A stretch of 64,000 nt of DNA, from positions 62,001 through 126,000 of the forward strand of contig NZ_JACHGQ010000001.1 of the NCBI RefSeq assembly GCF_014202395.1, written 5' to 3'. The translations under genes and the position numbers were made by a program. Shown one piece after another: positions 1 through 11,766 of the stretch; the stretch's first letter is position 1, and every line of letters starts with the position of its first letter. The notes beneath the pieces were generated by a model that was not told where the DNA came from, did no database searches, and was given only the letters and a program-made list of their open reading frames with translations. The DNA is from Histophilus somni (lineage in GTDB: Bacteria > Pseudomonadota > Gammaproteobacteria > Enterobacterales > Pasteurellaceae).

Positions 1-1
1 T

Positions 2-400
2 AACATATTGGATTTCTTTGCTTTTAATTTAGATTCACTTATATCGTTAAAAATGAAGAAATATATATTATTTACGCAGTGTTTATCGGAAGATCGTGTA
101 ATATCAGAGCAAGAGAAAATAGCCATTTATCAACATATCATAAAAAATTATGACGAGCGTTTGCTAGTGATAAAACCACACCCTAGAGAAACAACAGATT
201 ATCAAAAGTATTTTGAGAATGTATTTGTATATCAAGATGTTGTGCCGAGTGAACTATTTGAATTGCTTGATGTGAATTTTGAAAGAGTGATTACCTTATT
301 TTCCACCGCTGTTTTCAAATATGATAGAAATATTGTTGATTTTTATGGTACTCGAATACACGATAAAATATACCAATGGTTCGGTGATATTAAGTTTTGA
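2..400 (+). CDS. Glycosyltransferase family 52 (sialyltransferase-like), C-terminal part
   Basis: Only the 3' end lies in the window: the frame is open from base 2, so the true start is upstream. The visible 130 or so residues contain the IKPHPRE motif followed by a stretch ending in FSTAVFKYD. This pattern is typical of the C-terminal half of family-52 transferases such as the Lst and Lic3 lipooligosaccharide sialyltransferases. Such enzymes transfer sialic acid or related sugars to surface glycans at the cytoplasmic face of the inner membrane. The gene is very AT-rich and ends 37 bp before prfA. The acceptor and donor sugars cannot be read from this fragment. A capsule or other glycan transferase of the same family is possible. 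Confidence 0.6.
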   Translation, partial: NILDFFAFNLDSLISLKMKKYILFTQCLSEDRVISEQEKIAIYQHIIKNYDERLLVIKPHPRETTDYQKYFENVFVYQDVVPSELFELLDVNFERVITLFSTAVFKYDRNIVDFYGTRIHDKIYQWFGDIKF

Positions 401-437
401 AATTTAAATTTACATTATTATTTTGTAAGGTCAGAGA

Positions 438-1520
438 ATGAAAGCCAGTATTATTAGTAAATTAGAGAGCTTAAAAGAGAGACATGAAGAACTTGAAGCG
501 TTGCTTGGGGAGTCTTCTGTCATTAACGATCAAGATAAATTCCGTGCTTATTCAAAAGAATATGCTCAATTAGAAGATGTTGTAAAATGTTTCGCACGTT
601 GGAATTGGTTGAATAACAATATTGAAGAAACACAACTATTGCTTGATGATCCTGATATGAAAGAAATGGCTGAATTGGAAATAGAAGAGTCAAAAGCTGA
701 AATTGAAAATGCGGAGCAACAATTACAAATCCTGTTATTACCTAAAGATCCAAATGATGAATACAATGCTTATTTAGAAATTCGTGCTGGAACCGGCGGT
801 GATGAAGCTGGTATTTTTGCCGGTGATTTATTTCGCATGTACAGTCGTTATGCAGAAAGTAAACGTTGGCGTGTGGAAGTATTGAATGCAAATGAAAGTG
901 AGCAAGGCGGATATAAAGAAATTATTGTCAAAGTGAATGGCGAAGGCGTGTATGGTCAACTGAAGTTTGAGTCCGGCGGGCATCGTGTGCAACGTGTACC
1001 AAAAACAGAATCTCAGGGCAGAATTCATACGTCTGCGTGTACCGTAGCTGTTATGCCTGAATTACCGGAAAATGAAATGCCGGAGATTAATCCGTCGGAT
1101 TTGCGTATTGATACCTACCGCTCTTCGGGAGCAGGTGGTCAGCATGTTAATACAACGGATTCTGCGGTACGTATTACGCATATTCCGACGGGTATTGTAG
1201 TGGAATGTCAAGATGAGCGTTCACAACATAAAAATAAGGCGAAGGCACTTTCCGTTTTAGCTTCTCGTATTGCACAAGCTGAACAGGAACGTCAAGCTCA
1301 AGCCCAAGCGGATACTCGTCGTAATTTATTAGGTTCAGGCGATCGATCAGATAAAATTCGTACTTACAATTACCCGCAAGGTCGTGTAACGGATCATCGT
1401 ATCAATTTAACGGTATATCGCCTTGATGAAGTGATGAATGGCAAGATTGACGAGCTAATTCAACCAATTATTACGGAATATCAAGCAGATCAGTTGGCAA
1501 TGTTGTCCGAACAACATTAA
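438..1520 (+). CDS. prfA: Peptide chain release factor 1
   Basis: This 360-residue protein is full length for RF1. RF1 recognises UAA and UAG codons in the ribosomal A site and triggers hydrolysis of peptidyl-tRNA. The catalytic GGQ loop is at residues 233-235 within [10 protein letters not shown]; its glutamine is the residue methylated by PrmC. The stop-codon tripeptide PxT is PKT at residues 188-190, where Escherichia coli has PAT. An upstream AAGG supports the start. The gene leads a same-strand run that includes prmC, the enzyme that modifies RF1, two genes downstream, so substrate and modifier are probably co-transcribed. Identification is secure. Confidence 0.97.
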   Translation: MKASIISKLESLKERHEELEALLGESSVINDQDKFRAYSKEYAQLEDVVKCFARWNWLNNNIEETQLLLDDPDMKEMAELEIEESKAEIENAEQQLQILLLPKDPNDEYNAYLEIRAGTGGDEAGIFAGDLFRMYSRYAESKRWRVEVLNANESEQGGYKEIIVKVNGEGVYGQLKFESGGHRVQRVPKTESQGRIHTSACTVAVMPELPENEMPEINPSDLRIDTYRSSGAGGQHVNTTDSAVRITHIPTGIVVECQDERSQHKNKAKALSVLASRIAQAEQERQAQAQADTRRNLLGSGDRSDKIRTYNYPQGRVTDHRINLTVYRLDEVMNGKIDELIQPIITEYQADQLAMLSEQH

Positions 1521-1571
1521 TCTATTCTGACGAAGAGAAAATTCCTCTTAAGATTATGAGAAGGAGATACG

Positions 1572-2063
1572 ATGATTGTTGAAAAATTAAATGAAAAAAA
1601 CAATTCTAATGATGAAAATCGTAAATTTATTGTTGAAGAAGATCATAAATTACAAGCAAATTCCAATAACGTATCAGATATTGTTTATGCCAGTCGATTT
1701 AAGCGTTGGTTGGCTTCCCTCATAAATGCATTATTGTTCTATGTGGCTATTTTGTTTGGATCTATTGTCTTGAACCAGATTGCAGGTCTCATTTTTATTT
1801 TCCTCTATATCGGATATCAATTATTCCTCATGTATAACGCTAAGCAAACATTAGCAAAGAAATGGCTAAATTTACAAGTGATAGACTATAGAACAAATCA
1901 CCCCTTAACATTTGGTCGTTATGTATTGCGTGAATTTATTGAACAGCTTTTTGCATTAACAGGTATCTTAACTTCAGTTAGTGCAATTGTTGCTTTTGCA
2001 AATGAGGAAAGACGTTCGTTAGTGGATATAGTTATGTCGACTATCGTTGTGAAGAAAACTTAA
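1572..2063 (+). CDS. RDD family membrane protein
   Basis: The product is 163 residues long. A charged, Asn-rich cytoplasmic N terminus of about 40 residues is followed by the first RDD signature (ASRFKRW) and three hydrophobic segments, at roughly residues 50-70, 73-92 and 125-145. It ends with the family's RRSLVDIVMST motif. RDD proteins are small inner-membrane proteins of largely unknown function; some have been linked to ion transport. A strong AAGGAGAT ribosome binding site precedes the ATG. The gene sits between prfA and prmC with a 14-bp gap to prmC, so it is probably part of that operon. No specific function can be read from the sequence. Confidence 0.8.
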   Translation: MIVEKLNEKNNSNDENRKFIVEEDHKLQANSNNVSDIVYASRFKRWLASLINALLFYVAILFGSIVLNQIAGLIFIFLYIGYQLFLMYNAKQTLAKKWLNLQVIDYRTNHPLTFGRYVLREFIEQLFALTGILTSVSAIVAFANEERRSLVDIVMSTIVVKKT

Positions 2064-2077
2064 GTTTCACTAAAGAA

Positions 2078-2966
2078 ATGAATTATCAACAATGGCTGGA
2101 ACTTGCCGAAAAACGTTTATTTGAGAATGTTGCTAAAGATCCTTTCTTAGATGCTAAAGTTGATGCAAATTTGTTATTGCAGACCGTCACTAAACGTTCA
2201 AAATCAGCGATTTTAGCTTTTTCAGAAACCTTATTGACAGAGGATGAATTGAAACAACTCACAGAATTATTGGTTCGCCGTGCTAAAGGTGAACCAATGG
2301 CGTATGTGCTGGGTGAAACGGAATTTTGGACATTAAATTTACAGGTGGCTCCCTATACTTTAATTCCACGTCCAGATACTGAGATTTTGGTTGAACAAGC
2401 ACTGGTTTGCATTCAATTGCTTAAGAAATCAAAAGACTTTACTCAATCCCCCATTCGTATTTTAGATTTAGGAACAGGGACAGGTGCTATAGCTTTGGCG
2501 TTGGCTGATGAACTGAAAAAGAGCGGTCAACATTTTGAGATATTTGGTCTGGATGTTATTGCCGACGCTGTTAAATTAGCAAAAACTAATGCAGTGCGTA
2601 ATCATTTGACCGAAGTACAGTTTTTGCAAAGTAATTGGTTTGAGCAAGTAACTGGACAATTTGATTTAATTGTCAGTAATCCCCCTTATATTGATGCGGA
2701 AGATCAGCATTTAAATCAGGGTGATGTACGTTTTGAGCCTTTGACGGCGTTGGTGGCAGAAAAAAAAGGATATGCCGATTTACAATATATTATTGAGCAA
2801 GCTCCTAATTATTTAAAAAAACAAGGTTTTTTATTAGTAGAGCATGGCTGGCAGCAAGGGCAAAAAGTGCGGTCTTTTTTTGCCGAGAAACTGTGGAAAC
2901 AAGTTGAAACAATTAACGATTATGGCGGTAATGAGCGAATAACATTAGCTCAATTAAGAGGAAAAA

Positions 2967-2983
<17 letters not shown>
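2078..2983 (+). CDS. prmC: Release factor glutamine methyltransferase
   Basis: This 301-residue enzyme methylates the glutamine of the GGQ motif in RF1 and RF2, using S-adenosylmethionine. An N-terminal helical domain (about 1-75) binds the release factor. A Rossmann-fold methyltransferase domain follows, with the SAM loop LDLGTGTG at residues 129-136 and the catalytic NPPY at 201-204. Length and motifs match the HemK/PrmC family. The 3' end overlaps the next gene by 17 bp, which points to translational coupling. The start ATG has only a weak ribosome binding site and may depend on translation of the gene before it. Confidence 0.96.
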
Positions 2984-4629
<1,646 letters not shown>

Positions 4630-4644
4630 ATGAGCATAATGAAA

Positions 4645-4676
4645 AATCCGTATTTTTAGTGAATACGGATTTTTTC
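4645..4676 (+). terminator. Intrinsic terminator after kdsA
   Basis: A perfect 10-bp stem (AATCCGTATT paired with AATACGGATT) with a 7-base loop runs straight into a T-tract. It closes the prfA-to-kdsA run. Confidence 0.88.
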
Positions 4677-4737
4677 TATATTTATGTTTATTACTTTGGT
4701 ATATTGACACGGCCTATTCCAATTAACTAAGGAGAAA

Positions 4738-5682
4738 ATGATGCAAATTGTATTTTTAGACAGTACGGCAATTCCAAAACATATTACTATTCCTCGCCCA
4801 AGTTTTGAGCATCAATGGATTGAATATGAATATACCGATGCTGATCAGTTGATAGATCGTGCAAAAGAGGCTGATATTGTTATTACCAGTAAGGTTATTT
4901 TCAGTCGTGAGGTGATGTTGCAATTACCTAAGTTAAAATTAATCGCTATTACGGCAACGGGAACGAATAATGTTGATTTAATAGCAGCTAAAGAATTGGG
5001 TATTACAGTAAAAAATGTAACCGGCTATTCTTCGGTAACCGTACCTGAGCATGTCTTAGGTTTAATTTTTGCCTTAAAACATAGTTTAATGAATTGGTAC
5101 AGAGATCAGCTAAGTGCAAAATGGGCAGACTGTAAACAATTTTGCTATTTTGATTATCCGATTACCGATGTTAAAGGATCAACTTTAGGCGTGATAGGTA
5201 AAGGCTGTTTAGGTTCGGAAATTGGTCGATTAGCGACCGCACTTGGTATGAATGTGATTTACGCTGAACATCGTGGTGCAACAGAAATTCGTTCGGGATA
5301 TTTACCTTTTGAACAGGTTTTAAAGCAAGCGGATATTGTGACTTTGCATTGTCCTTTAACGGAGCAAACACAAAATTTGATTAATGCAGAAACGTTAAAG
5401 TTAATGAAACCGACGGCTTACTTAATTAATACCGGACGAGGCCCTTTAGTTGATGAACAGGCACTGGTTGAAGCATTGGAAAATAAAGTGATTGCCGCAG
5501 CGGCTATTGATGTACTGGTTAAAGAACCGCCTGAGAAAGAGAATCCGCTTATTCAGGCAGCTACTCGTTTACCAAACTTGATTGTTACTCCACATATTGC
5601 ATGGGCATCAGATAGTGCGGTGACCACTTTGGTGAACAAAGTTGCACAAAATATTGGAGAGTTTGTCAAAACAGGTAAATAA
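4738..5682 (+). CDS. D-isomer-specific 2-hydroxyacid dehydrogenase (glycerate dehydrogenase-like)
   Basis: This 314-residue NAD-dependent oxidoreductase has the expected two-domain layout. The nucleotide-binding glycine loop is GKGCLG at residues 154-159. The catalytic triad is Arg234 (TGRGPL), Glu263 (KEPPE) and His286 (TPHIAWAS). Such enzymes interconvert 2-hydroxy and 2-keto acids such as glycerate and hydroxypyruvate, but the exact substrate cannot be told from sequence. An AAGGAGA precedes two adjacent ATG codons at 4738 and 4741; either could be used. It stands between two transcription units, after the kdsA terminator and 170 bp before lolC. Confidence 0.88.
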   Translation: MMQIVFLDSTAIPKHITIPRPSFEHQWIEYEYTDADQLIDRAKEADIVITSKVIFSREVMLQLPKLKLIAITATGTNNVDLIAAKELGITVKNVTGYSSVTVPEHVLGLIFALKHSLMNWYRDQLSAKWADCKQFCYFDYPITDVKGSTLGVIGKGCLGSEIGRLATALGMNVIYAEHRGATEIRSGYLPFEQVLKQADIVTLHCPLTEQTQNLINAETLKLMKPTAYLINTGRGPLVDEQALVEALENKVIAAAAIDVLVKEPPEKENPLIQAATRLPNLIVTPHIAWASDSAVTTLVNKVAQNIGEFVKTGK

Positions 5683-5852
5683 TTAGTTAAGCTGATTTTA
5701 TTTACTCAGTAAAAAATGACTAAATTGGGTTTGTTAGATTAATTTTCAGTAACAAAGAAAACACTGGTTTAATAAATCCAATTTTATTGTTTTTATTTTC
5801 TTGATGTAGTCGCAACGTGAATTCATAGATTTGTAATTTTATAGATTATAAG

Positions 5853-7043
5853 ATGACCTTTCCAATTTCTCTTTTTATTGCATTACGCTATTGGCGGGCT
5901 AAAAGTGCGGATCACTTCGGGCAATTAGTTACGACGCTTGCTACCGTTGGTATTATTTTAGGTGTTATGGCGTTAATTATTGTTTTGTCTGTGATGAACG
6001 GCTTGGAAAAATATCAAAAACAACAGGTTCTTTCCAATATTCCGCACAGTATTTTAATGCCTAAAAATAATTCTATATATTTGACCACCTCGCAACCGGA
6101 CATGCCCGATTTTGTGCAAAAAGTTGTGCCGATTAATACAACTTCTGTCGTGTTTCAAACTGCACAAGGTGTCAGTGCTGGGCAAATTCTTGGGGTGCAA
6201 AAATTTTCTGATGATCCTTTATTGAGTGAGTTTTCAGAAAATCATTTTTCGCAACTTCTTCCAATCGGTGAGTTTAAATTAATTATCGGTTGGAAATTGG
6301 CACAAAAATTAAACGTACAGATTGGTGATAAAGTTCGAGTGATGGTGACGGAAAATAGCCAATATACTCCCTTTGGTCGAGTTCCGGTACAACGTTTATT
6401 TACCATCAGTGATATTTACTCTTCCTTTTCTGAACAGGCAAGCTATGCAGTTTTTGCCAATTTAGCGGATATTGGACGCTTAATGCGGATTAAACCTGAA
6501 CAAGTTCAAGGTTATCGCTTATTTTTGCAAGATCCTTTTTTCATTAGTGAATTGCCTAAGTTTTTCCCTACTGAGCAATGGAAAATTGTAGATTGGCGTA
6601 GTCAAAAAGGGGAGTTTTTCCAAGCAGTTCGCATGGAAAAGAATATGATGAGCTTGCTAATTAGTTTAATTATTGTGGTGGCTGTTTCTAATATTGTTAC
6701 TTCATTAAGTTTGATGGTGGTGGATAAACAAGGTGAAATTGCTATTTTACAAACACAGGGATTGAGAAAAGGACAAGTGCGTAATATTTTTATTTTGCAA
6801 GGTTTTTTTGTAGGGGCAAGCGGTGCTGTGTTAGGTGGCGGTTTAGGGGTTGTTGTAGCAATGAATTTAGCGAAGATTATTCAGTGGATTAATCCTCAGG
6901 GTATTTTTTTACCGACAGAAATTAACGTTTATCAAATTGCGTTAATTTTATTTTTCTCGTTAACATTATCTTTAATATCAACAATTTATCCAGCTTACCG
7001 AGCGAGTAAAATTGAGCCGGCACAAGCATTACGTTATGAATAA
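5853..7043 (+). CDS. lolC: Lipoprotein-releasing ABC transporter, permease LolC
   Basis: LolC pairs with LolE and two LolD ATPases to extract outer-membrane lipoproteins from the inner membrane and pass them to LolA. The 396-residue protein has an N-terminal membrane segment (about 20-45), a large periplasmic domain (about 46-265) and three C-terminal membrane segments, the layout of FtsX/MacB-type permeases. The cytoplasmic coupling stretch [20 protein letters not shown] is visible. Assignment to LolC rather than LolE rests on its place before lolD and on its resemblance to LolC proteins. lolD follows after 20 bp and lolE overlaps lolD, so the three genes form one operon. Confidence 0.9.
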   Translation: MTFPISLFIALRYWRAKSADHFGQLVTTLATVGIILGVMALIIVLSVMNGLEKYQKQQVLSNIPHSILMPKNNSIYLTTSQPDMPDFVQKVVPINTTSVVFQTAQGVSAGQILGVQKFSDDPLLSEFSENHFSQLLPIGEFKLIIGWKLAQKLNVQIGDKVRVMVTENSQYTPFGRVPVQRLFTISDIYSSFSEQASYAVFANLADIGRLMRIKPEQVQGYRLFLQDPFFISELPKFFPTEQWKIVDWRSQKGEFFQAVRMEKNMMSLLISLIIVVAVSNIVTSLSLMVVDKQGEIAILQTQGLRKGQVRNIFILQGFFVGASGAVLGGGLGVVVAMNLAKIIQWINPQGIFLPTEINVYQIALILFFSLTLSLISTIYPAYRASKIEPAQALRYE

Positions 7044-7063
7044 TAAGAGAACTGGAGCAAACG

Positions 7064-7747
7064 ATGAATAGATTATTAATCTGTCAAAATATTACAAAGC
7101 ATTATCAGGAAGGAAGTCTTCAAACTCAAGTCTTAAAAGAGGTGTCTTTTTCCATGCAGGAAGGAGAATTAATTGCTATTGTAGGAAGTTCCGGATCCGG
7201 CAAAAGTACTCTTTTACATATGTTAGGCGGATTAGATCAGCCAACAAGCGGTGAAGTTTTTATTCATGGGCAATCACTACAAAGGGCAACACAGGACGAA
7301 TTAGCTAAACTGCGTAATCAGTATTTAGGATTTGTGTATCAATTTCATCATTTAATGGCGGATTTTACCGCACTTGAAAATGTGATGATGCCGATGTTAA
7401 TTAGTCACAAAAATAAAACAGAGGCGAAAGATCGAGCTGAGAATATACTAAGTGCGGTGGGATTGGCTAAGAGAATTTTGCATAAACCGTCCGCACTTTC
7501 TGGCGGAGAGCGTCAACGTGTTGCAATTGCTAGATCGTTGGTGAATAATCCAAAACTCGTGTTGGCTGATGAACCTACGGGAAATTTGGATCATAAGACA
7601 ACAGAAAGTATTTTTGAACTTATCCAAAAACTTAATCAGGAACAAAAAATTGCATTTTTATTAGTAACTCATGATTTGCAATTAGCGGAAAAGTTGGGTC
7701 GCCGTTTAGTGATGCAAGACGGTATCTTGAGGGAAAGTAACTCATGA
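7064..7747 (+). CDS. lolD: Lipoprotein-releasing ABC transporter, ATPase LolD
   Basis: This 227-residue ABC ATPase powers lipoprotein release through LolCE. Walker A is GSSGSGKST at residues 41-49, the signature motif is LSGGERQR, Walker B is LVLADEP followed by TGNLD, and the switch His is in LLVTHD. The family-typical VYQFHHLM stretch lies at the Q-loop. The gene contains three uptake-type motifs in coding sequence: ACCGCACTT near 7368, AAGTGCGGT near 7450 and a CCGCACTT near 7492. Its stop codon overlaps the lolE start as ATGA, a classic sign of translational coupling. Confidence 0.95.
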   Translation: MNRLLICQNITKHYQEGSLQTQVLKEVSFSMQEGELIAIVGSSGSGKSTLLHMLGGLDQPTSGEVFIHGQSLQRATQDELAKLRNQYLGFVYQFHHLMADFTALENVMMPMLISHKNKTEAKDRAENILSAVGLAKRILHKPSALSGGERQRVAIARSLVNNPKLVLADEPTGNLDHKTTESIFELIQKLNQEQKIAFLLVTHDLQLAEKLGRRLVMQDGILRESNS

Positions 7748-8994
7748 ATACTCCATTTTTTATTAGCTGGCGTTATCAATACAGTCGTTCTAAAAATAAG
7801 TTGGTATCATTAATTGCTTTATTTTCAACTATTGGAATTGCATTAGGTGTGGCAGTGTTGATTGTAGGATTAAGTGCGATGAACGGTTTTGAGCGAGAAC
7901 TTAATCAGCGTATTTTATCTGTTGTTCCACATAGTGAAATTATATCGTATCAAGAGCAAGGAAATGTCAAGATTGAAAGTCGACAAAAAATTACCGCACT
8001 TTTACAGCAGGATCCAAATGTTTTAGCACAATCCCCTTTTGTTGAATTTACGGCATTAATTGAAAACGGCACAAAACTGAAAGTAGCTCAAGTGAGGGGA
8101 ATAGAACAAGTTACACAAGATCAAGTGAGTAATTTGAGTAAATTTGTGTTAAATGATGGCTGGCAACAATTTCAGAAAAATGGCGGTTTGGTTTTAGGCT
8201 ATGGCATTGCGAAAGAATTAGGTGTATCCGAAAATGATTGGGTAACGTTATTAATTTCTTTTGCTAATAGCGATAATCAATTATCTCAGCCTCTCCGTTA
8301 TCGCATTCAAGTAACAGGTATTTTGCGTTTAGATGGGCAATTGGATCATAGCTATGCGTTGATGAGCTTATCGCAAGCACAAGTATTATTGGATTATACG
8401 CCCGATGAAATTACTGGGGTTGAGCTAAAAGTTCAAGATCCTTTTGCGGTTAGAAAGATGACGTATGAATATTTATATGATTATCCGCAACGCCTACAAG
8501 TTCAAGATTGGATTGGCAAGTTTGGTTATATGTATAACGATATTCAGTTAATTAGAACAGTAATGTATATTGCGATGGTGTTGGTGATAGGTGTTGCCTG
8601 TTTTAATATTGTGTCAACTTTGATTATGGCAGTAAAAGATAAACAGGCTGATATTGCTATTATGCGTACATTGGGGGCTAATAATCGTTTTATTAAACAA
8701 ATTTTTGTTTGGTACGGGTTGCAATCAGGTATGAAAGGCTGTTTAGTTGGAATAGCATTGGGGGTAATACTGAGTTTAAATTTAACCGATCTGATTCAAT
8801 TTATTGAATTTTTACTGGATAAAAAGTTATTATCAGATGGAATTTATTTTATTGATTTTTTACCGAGCGAATTACATTGGCAAGATGTACTTATGGTACT
8901 AGTGGTCGCTTTGATGTTGAGTTTATTGGCAAGTTTATATCCAGCAAGCCGAGCGGCTAAATTACAACCTGCACAAGTCTTAAGTGCGTACTAG
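7744..8994 (+). CDS. lolE: Lipoprotein-releasing ABC transporter, permease LolE
   Basis: This 416-residue permease is the second membrane subunit of the LolCDE complex; in E. coli LolE makes the first contact with lipoproteins. It has the same layout as LolC: one N-terminal membrane segment (about 22-50), a periplasmic domain (about 51-270) and three membrane segments near the C terminus, ending with [16 protein letters not shown]. The motif SALMNGFE is seen here as SAMNGFE after the first membrane segment. The start codon overlaps the lolD stop by 4 bp. Having distinct LolC and LolE, rather than a single LolF, is the normal gammaproteobacterial arrangement. Confidence 0.92.
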   Translation: MNTPFFISWRYQYSRSKNKLVSLIALFSTIGIALGVAVLIVGLSAMNGFERELNQRILSVVPHSEIISYQEQGNVKIESRQKITALLQQDPNVLAQSPFVEFTALIENGTKLKVAQVRGIEQVTQDQVSNLSKFVLNDGWQQFQKNGGLVLGYGIAKELGVSENDWVTLLISFANSDNQLSQPLRYRIQVTGILRLDGQLDHSYALMSLSQAQVLLDYTPDEITGVELKVQDPFAVRKMTYEYLYDYPQRLQVQDWIGKFGYMYNDIQLIRTVMYIAMVLVIGVACFNIVSTLIMAVKDKQADIAIMRTLGANNRFIKQIFVWYGLQSGMKGCLVGIALGVILSLNLTDLIQFIEFLLDKKLLSDGIYFIDFLPSELHWQDVLMVLVVALMLSLLASLYPASRAAKLQPAQVLSAY

Positions 8995-9100
8995 GAAAAA
9001 TTAGTTTACTAGTACAAAAATAAATGTTACGTTTAATACCATTAAATATAAATTGTTAATTCTATGATTGTAAATTTTATGTAGTAAGAGAGAGTAGTAT

Positions 9101-10180
9101 ATGGCTAAGAATAAAAATAATATTCGTATTGCAAATGATGACACCAGAATTGCAAAAGTTGAGCAAGTTTTGCCCCCTATTGCATTATTAGAAAAATTTC
9201 CTGCAAGTGATGTAGCCATTAAAACAGTAAAAAAAGCCCGCTTGGCAGCACATAACATTATTCATCAAAAAGATGATCGTTTACTCGTTATTATTGGACC
9301 TTGTTCTATTCATGATCCTGCTTCTGCGTTGGAATATGCTAAACGCATTAAAGAAATGCGTATAAAATATCATGATACGTTGGAAATTATAATGCGTGTG
9401 TATTTTGAAAAACCACGTACAACTGTGGGTTGGAAAGGATTAGTGAATGATCCTCATTTAGATGGTAGCTATGCTTTAAATGATGGTTTGCGTATTGCAC
9501 GTAAATTATTATCTGATATTAACGATATGGAAATGCCTACTGCCGGTGAATTTTTAGATATGATTTCACCGCAATACCTTGCGGACTTTATGAGTTGGGG
9601 GGCTATTGGAGCAAGAACAACGGAATCGCAAGTTCATCGTGAATTGGCATCCGGTTTGTCATGTGCGGTGGGCTTTAAGAATGGAACTAACGGTGGAGTT
9701 CGCATTGCTCTTGATGCAATAGGTACGGCAGAAGCACCACATTATTTTCTATCTGTCACAAAATTCGGTCATTCAGCAATTGTGTCTACAAAAGGAAATG
9801 AGGATTGTCATATTATTTTGCGTGGAGGTGAGAAAGGTCCTAATTATAGTGCGGAAGATGTTCGGACAGTTTGTGCGGATATAGAAAAAACCGGTCGCAT
9901 TCCGCATGTTATGGTGGATTTTAGTCATGCGAATAGTAGTAAACAATTTAAAAAACAGTTAGATGTTTGCACTGATGTCTGTACTCAAATTGCTAATGGT
10001 TCAAAACAAATTTTTGGTGTCATGGTTGAAAGCCATTTAGTTGAAGGTCGTCAAGATTTAGTTGAAGCAAAAGCACTTACCTATGGACAAAGTATTACCG
10101 ATGCTTGTATTGGTTGGTCAGATACAGAAATCGTATTACAACAATTGTCTGAGGCATTAATTGAACGACGTAAGAAGTAA
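9101..10180 (+). CDS. aroG: 3-deoxy-7-phosphoheptulonate (DAHP) synthase, AroG type
   Basis: This 359-residue class I DAHP synthase joins phosphoenolpyruvate and erythrose 4-phosphate, the first step of the shikimate pathway. Family motifs include IGPCSIHDP, RVYFEKPRTTVGWKG, GARTTESQ and MVDFSHANS, which carry the metal- and substrate-binding residues. The length matches the AroF/G/H group. Naming it AroG, the phenylalanine-sensitive form, rests on overall similarity, and the feedback specificity is not proven here. The start is preceded by AAGAGAGAG. It is a single-gene unit closed by an uptake-sequence terminator. Confidence 0.93.
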   Translation: MAKNKNNIRIANDDTRIAKVEQVLPPIALLEKFPASDVAIKTVKKARLAAHNIIHQKDDRLLVIIGPCSIHDPASALEYAKRIKEMRIKYHDTLEIIMRVYFEKPRTTVGWKGLVNDPHLDGSYALNDGLRIARKLLSDINDMEMPTAGEFLDMISPQYLADFMSWGAIGARTTESQVHRELASGLSCAVGFKNGTNGGVRIALDAIGTAEAPHYFLSVTKFGHSAIVSTKGNEDCHIILRGGEKGPNYSAEDVRTVCADIEKTGRIPHVMVDFSHANSSKQFKKQLDVCTDVCTQIANGSKQIFGVMVESHLVEGRQDLVEAKALTYGQSITDACIGWSDTEIVLQQLSEALIERRKK

Positions 10181-10194
10181 AATTTCTCAAAAAT

Positions 10195-10222
10195 AACCGC
10201 ACTTTAAGGTGCGGTTGCTTTT
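10195..10222 (+). terminator. Terminator made from inverted uptake sequences, after aroG
   Basis: AACCGCAC and GTGCGGTT form an 8-bp stem around a six-base loop, followed by a short T-rich tail. The arms are an inverted pair of partial Hin-type uptake sequences. Such pairs commonly act as terminators in this family. Confidence 0.75.
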
Positions 10223-10331
10223 CATCACTTATATTGTTTTGATTAATTTTTCCCTCTCTCTTAATTCTCGCTTAGATTTGGTATATCATATAGCACAGTT
10301 TTCAATTTCTAATTAGGTAATTTTTCTTTTA

Positions 10332-11750
10332 ATGACTAAAGCAACTACCGGTTCAAATCAATCTGCACGGATCAAAGATAAAAAATTTGAGCAAACCCTC
10401 ATTCCTCCTCATTCCATTGAAGCGGAGCAAGCTGTTTTAGGTGGGATTCTATTAGATAATCGTTATTGGGATAGCGTAGCGGATCAGATCATTGCCGAAG
10501 ATTTTTATACTTTTGAGCATCGGATTATTTTTCAAGAAATAGCATTATTATTTGCACAAAATACCCCTGTTGATTTATTAGTTCTTGATGAGGTGTTAAA
10601 GGCAAAAGGAAAAAGTGAAGAGGTCGGTGGTTTTGCTTATTTAGCAGAGTTGTCCAACAATACGCCGAGTGCGGCCAATATTTTGACTTATGCTGAAATT
10701 GTGCGTGAAAAAGCAATTTTACGTGAGTTAATTTCAGTGGGAAATAATATTGTAAAAAATGCGTATAAACCAAATGGGCAAGCAATAAAAGACATTTTGG
10801 ATAATGCGGAGCGTGATATATTTTCTATTGCGGAAAAACGAACATCAGCTAATGAAGGACCGCAAAATGTAATAAATCTTCTTTTTAACACTATTGATAA
10901 AATTGAAAATCTGGCGGCTACACCAACAAATAACGGTGTGACCGGTGTTTCAACCGGTTTTACTGCATTGGATCAAAAAACATCTGGATTACAGAAATCC
11001 GATTTAATTATTGTTGCAGCTCGTCCTTCGATGGGTAAGACAACATTTGCTATGAATTTATGTGAGAATGCTGCGATGTTATCGGAAAAACCGGTTTTGG
11101 TTTTTAGCTTGGAGATGCCGGCTGAACAGATTTTGATGCGTATGTTAGCTTCACTTTCTCGAGTGGATCAGGTTAAAATCCGTACAGGTAATTTAACACA
11201 GCAAGATTTTGCTAAAATTTCCGGAACCTTTGGGATGTTTAAGCAAAAACCTAACTTGTATATTGATGATTCTTCGGGATTAACGCCAACGGAATTACGC
11301 TCCAGAGCAAGACGAGTGTATCGAGAAAATGGCGGGTTAAGTTTAATCATGGTTGACTATTTGCAATTAATGCGAGCTCCAGGATTTGAAAATAACCGCA
11401 CTTTAGAAATTGCAGAAATTTCTCGTTCCTTAAAAGCATTAGCGAAAGAATTAAAAGTTCCTGTAGTTGCACTTTCTCAGTTAAATCGTACATTGGAGAA
11501 CAGAGGGGATAGGCGACCTATAAACTCGGATTTGCGTGAATCGGGATCCATTGAACAAGATGCGGATTTGATTATGTTTATTTATCGAGATGAAGTTTAT
11601 AACGAAACAACGGAAGATAATAAGGGCATTGCGGAAATTATTATCGGTAAGCAACGTAATGGACCTATTGGAACAGTGAAATTAGCCTTTCAGGGGCAAT
11701 ATTCACGTTTTGATAATTTAGCAAATATACCGCAGTATTATACAAAATAA
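10332..11750 (+). CDS. dnaB: Replicative DNA helicase DnaB
   Basis: DnaB is the hexameric 5'-3' helicase at the replication fork. The 472-residue protein has the N-terminal primase-interacting domain (about 25-125, starting PPHSIEAEQAVLGGIL), a linker, and a RecA-like ATPase domain. Walker A is ARPSMGKTT at residues 230-238, with the Lys at 236. Later motifs include FSLEMP, VDYLQLM and SDLRESGSIEQDAD. No intein interrupts it. The basic N terminus of about 20 residues is extended relative to some relatives. It is followed by alr and pgi on the same strand with 16 and 24 bp gaps. Confidence 0.97.
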   Translation: MTKATTGSNQSARIKDKKFEQTLIPPHSIEAEQAVLGGILLDNRYWDSVADQIIAEDFYTFEHRIIFQEIALLFAQNTPVDLLVLDEVLKAKGKSEEVGGFAYLAELSNNTPSAANILTYAEIVREKAILRELISVGNNIVKNAYKPNGQAIKDILDNAERDIFSIAEKRTSANEGPQNVINLLFNTIDKIENLAATPTNNGVTGVSTGFTALDQKTSGLQKSDLIIVAARPSMGKTTFAMNLCENAAMLSEKPVLVFSLEMPAEQILMRMLASLSRVDQVKIRTGNLTQQDFAKISGTFGMFKQKPNLYIDDSSGLTPTELRSRARRVYRENGGLSLIMVDYLQLMRAPGFENNRTLEIAEISRSLKALAKELKVPVVALSQLNRTLENRGDRRPINSDLRESGSIEQDADLIMFIYRDEVYNETTEDNKGIAEIIIGKQRNGPIGTVKLAFQGQYSRFDNLANIPQYYTK

Positions 11751-11766
11751 GATTAGAGTCGAATCA

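Noticed and set aside
9001-9258. Minus-strand frame overlapping the aroG start
   Set aside because: It is an antisense shadow of aroG with no ribosome binding site or recognisable domain.
10332-11750. Intein in dnaB
   Set aside because: The frame is uninterrupted and of normal length, with the Walker A region contiguous.
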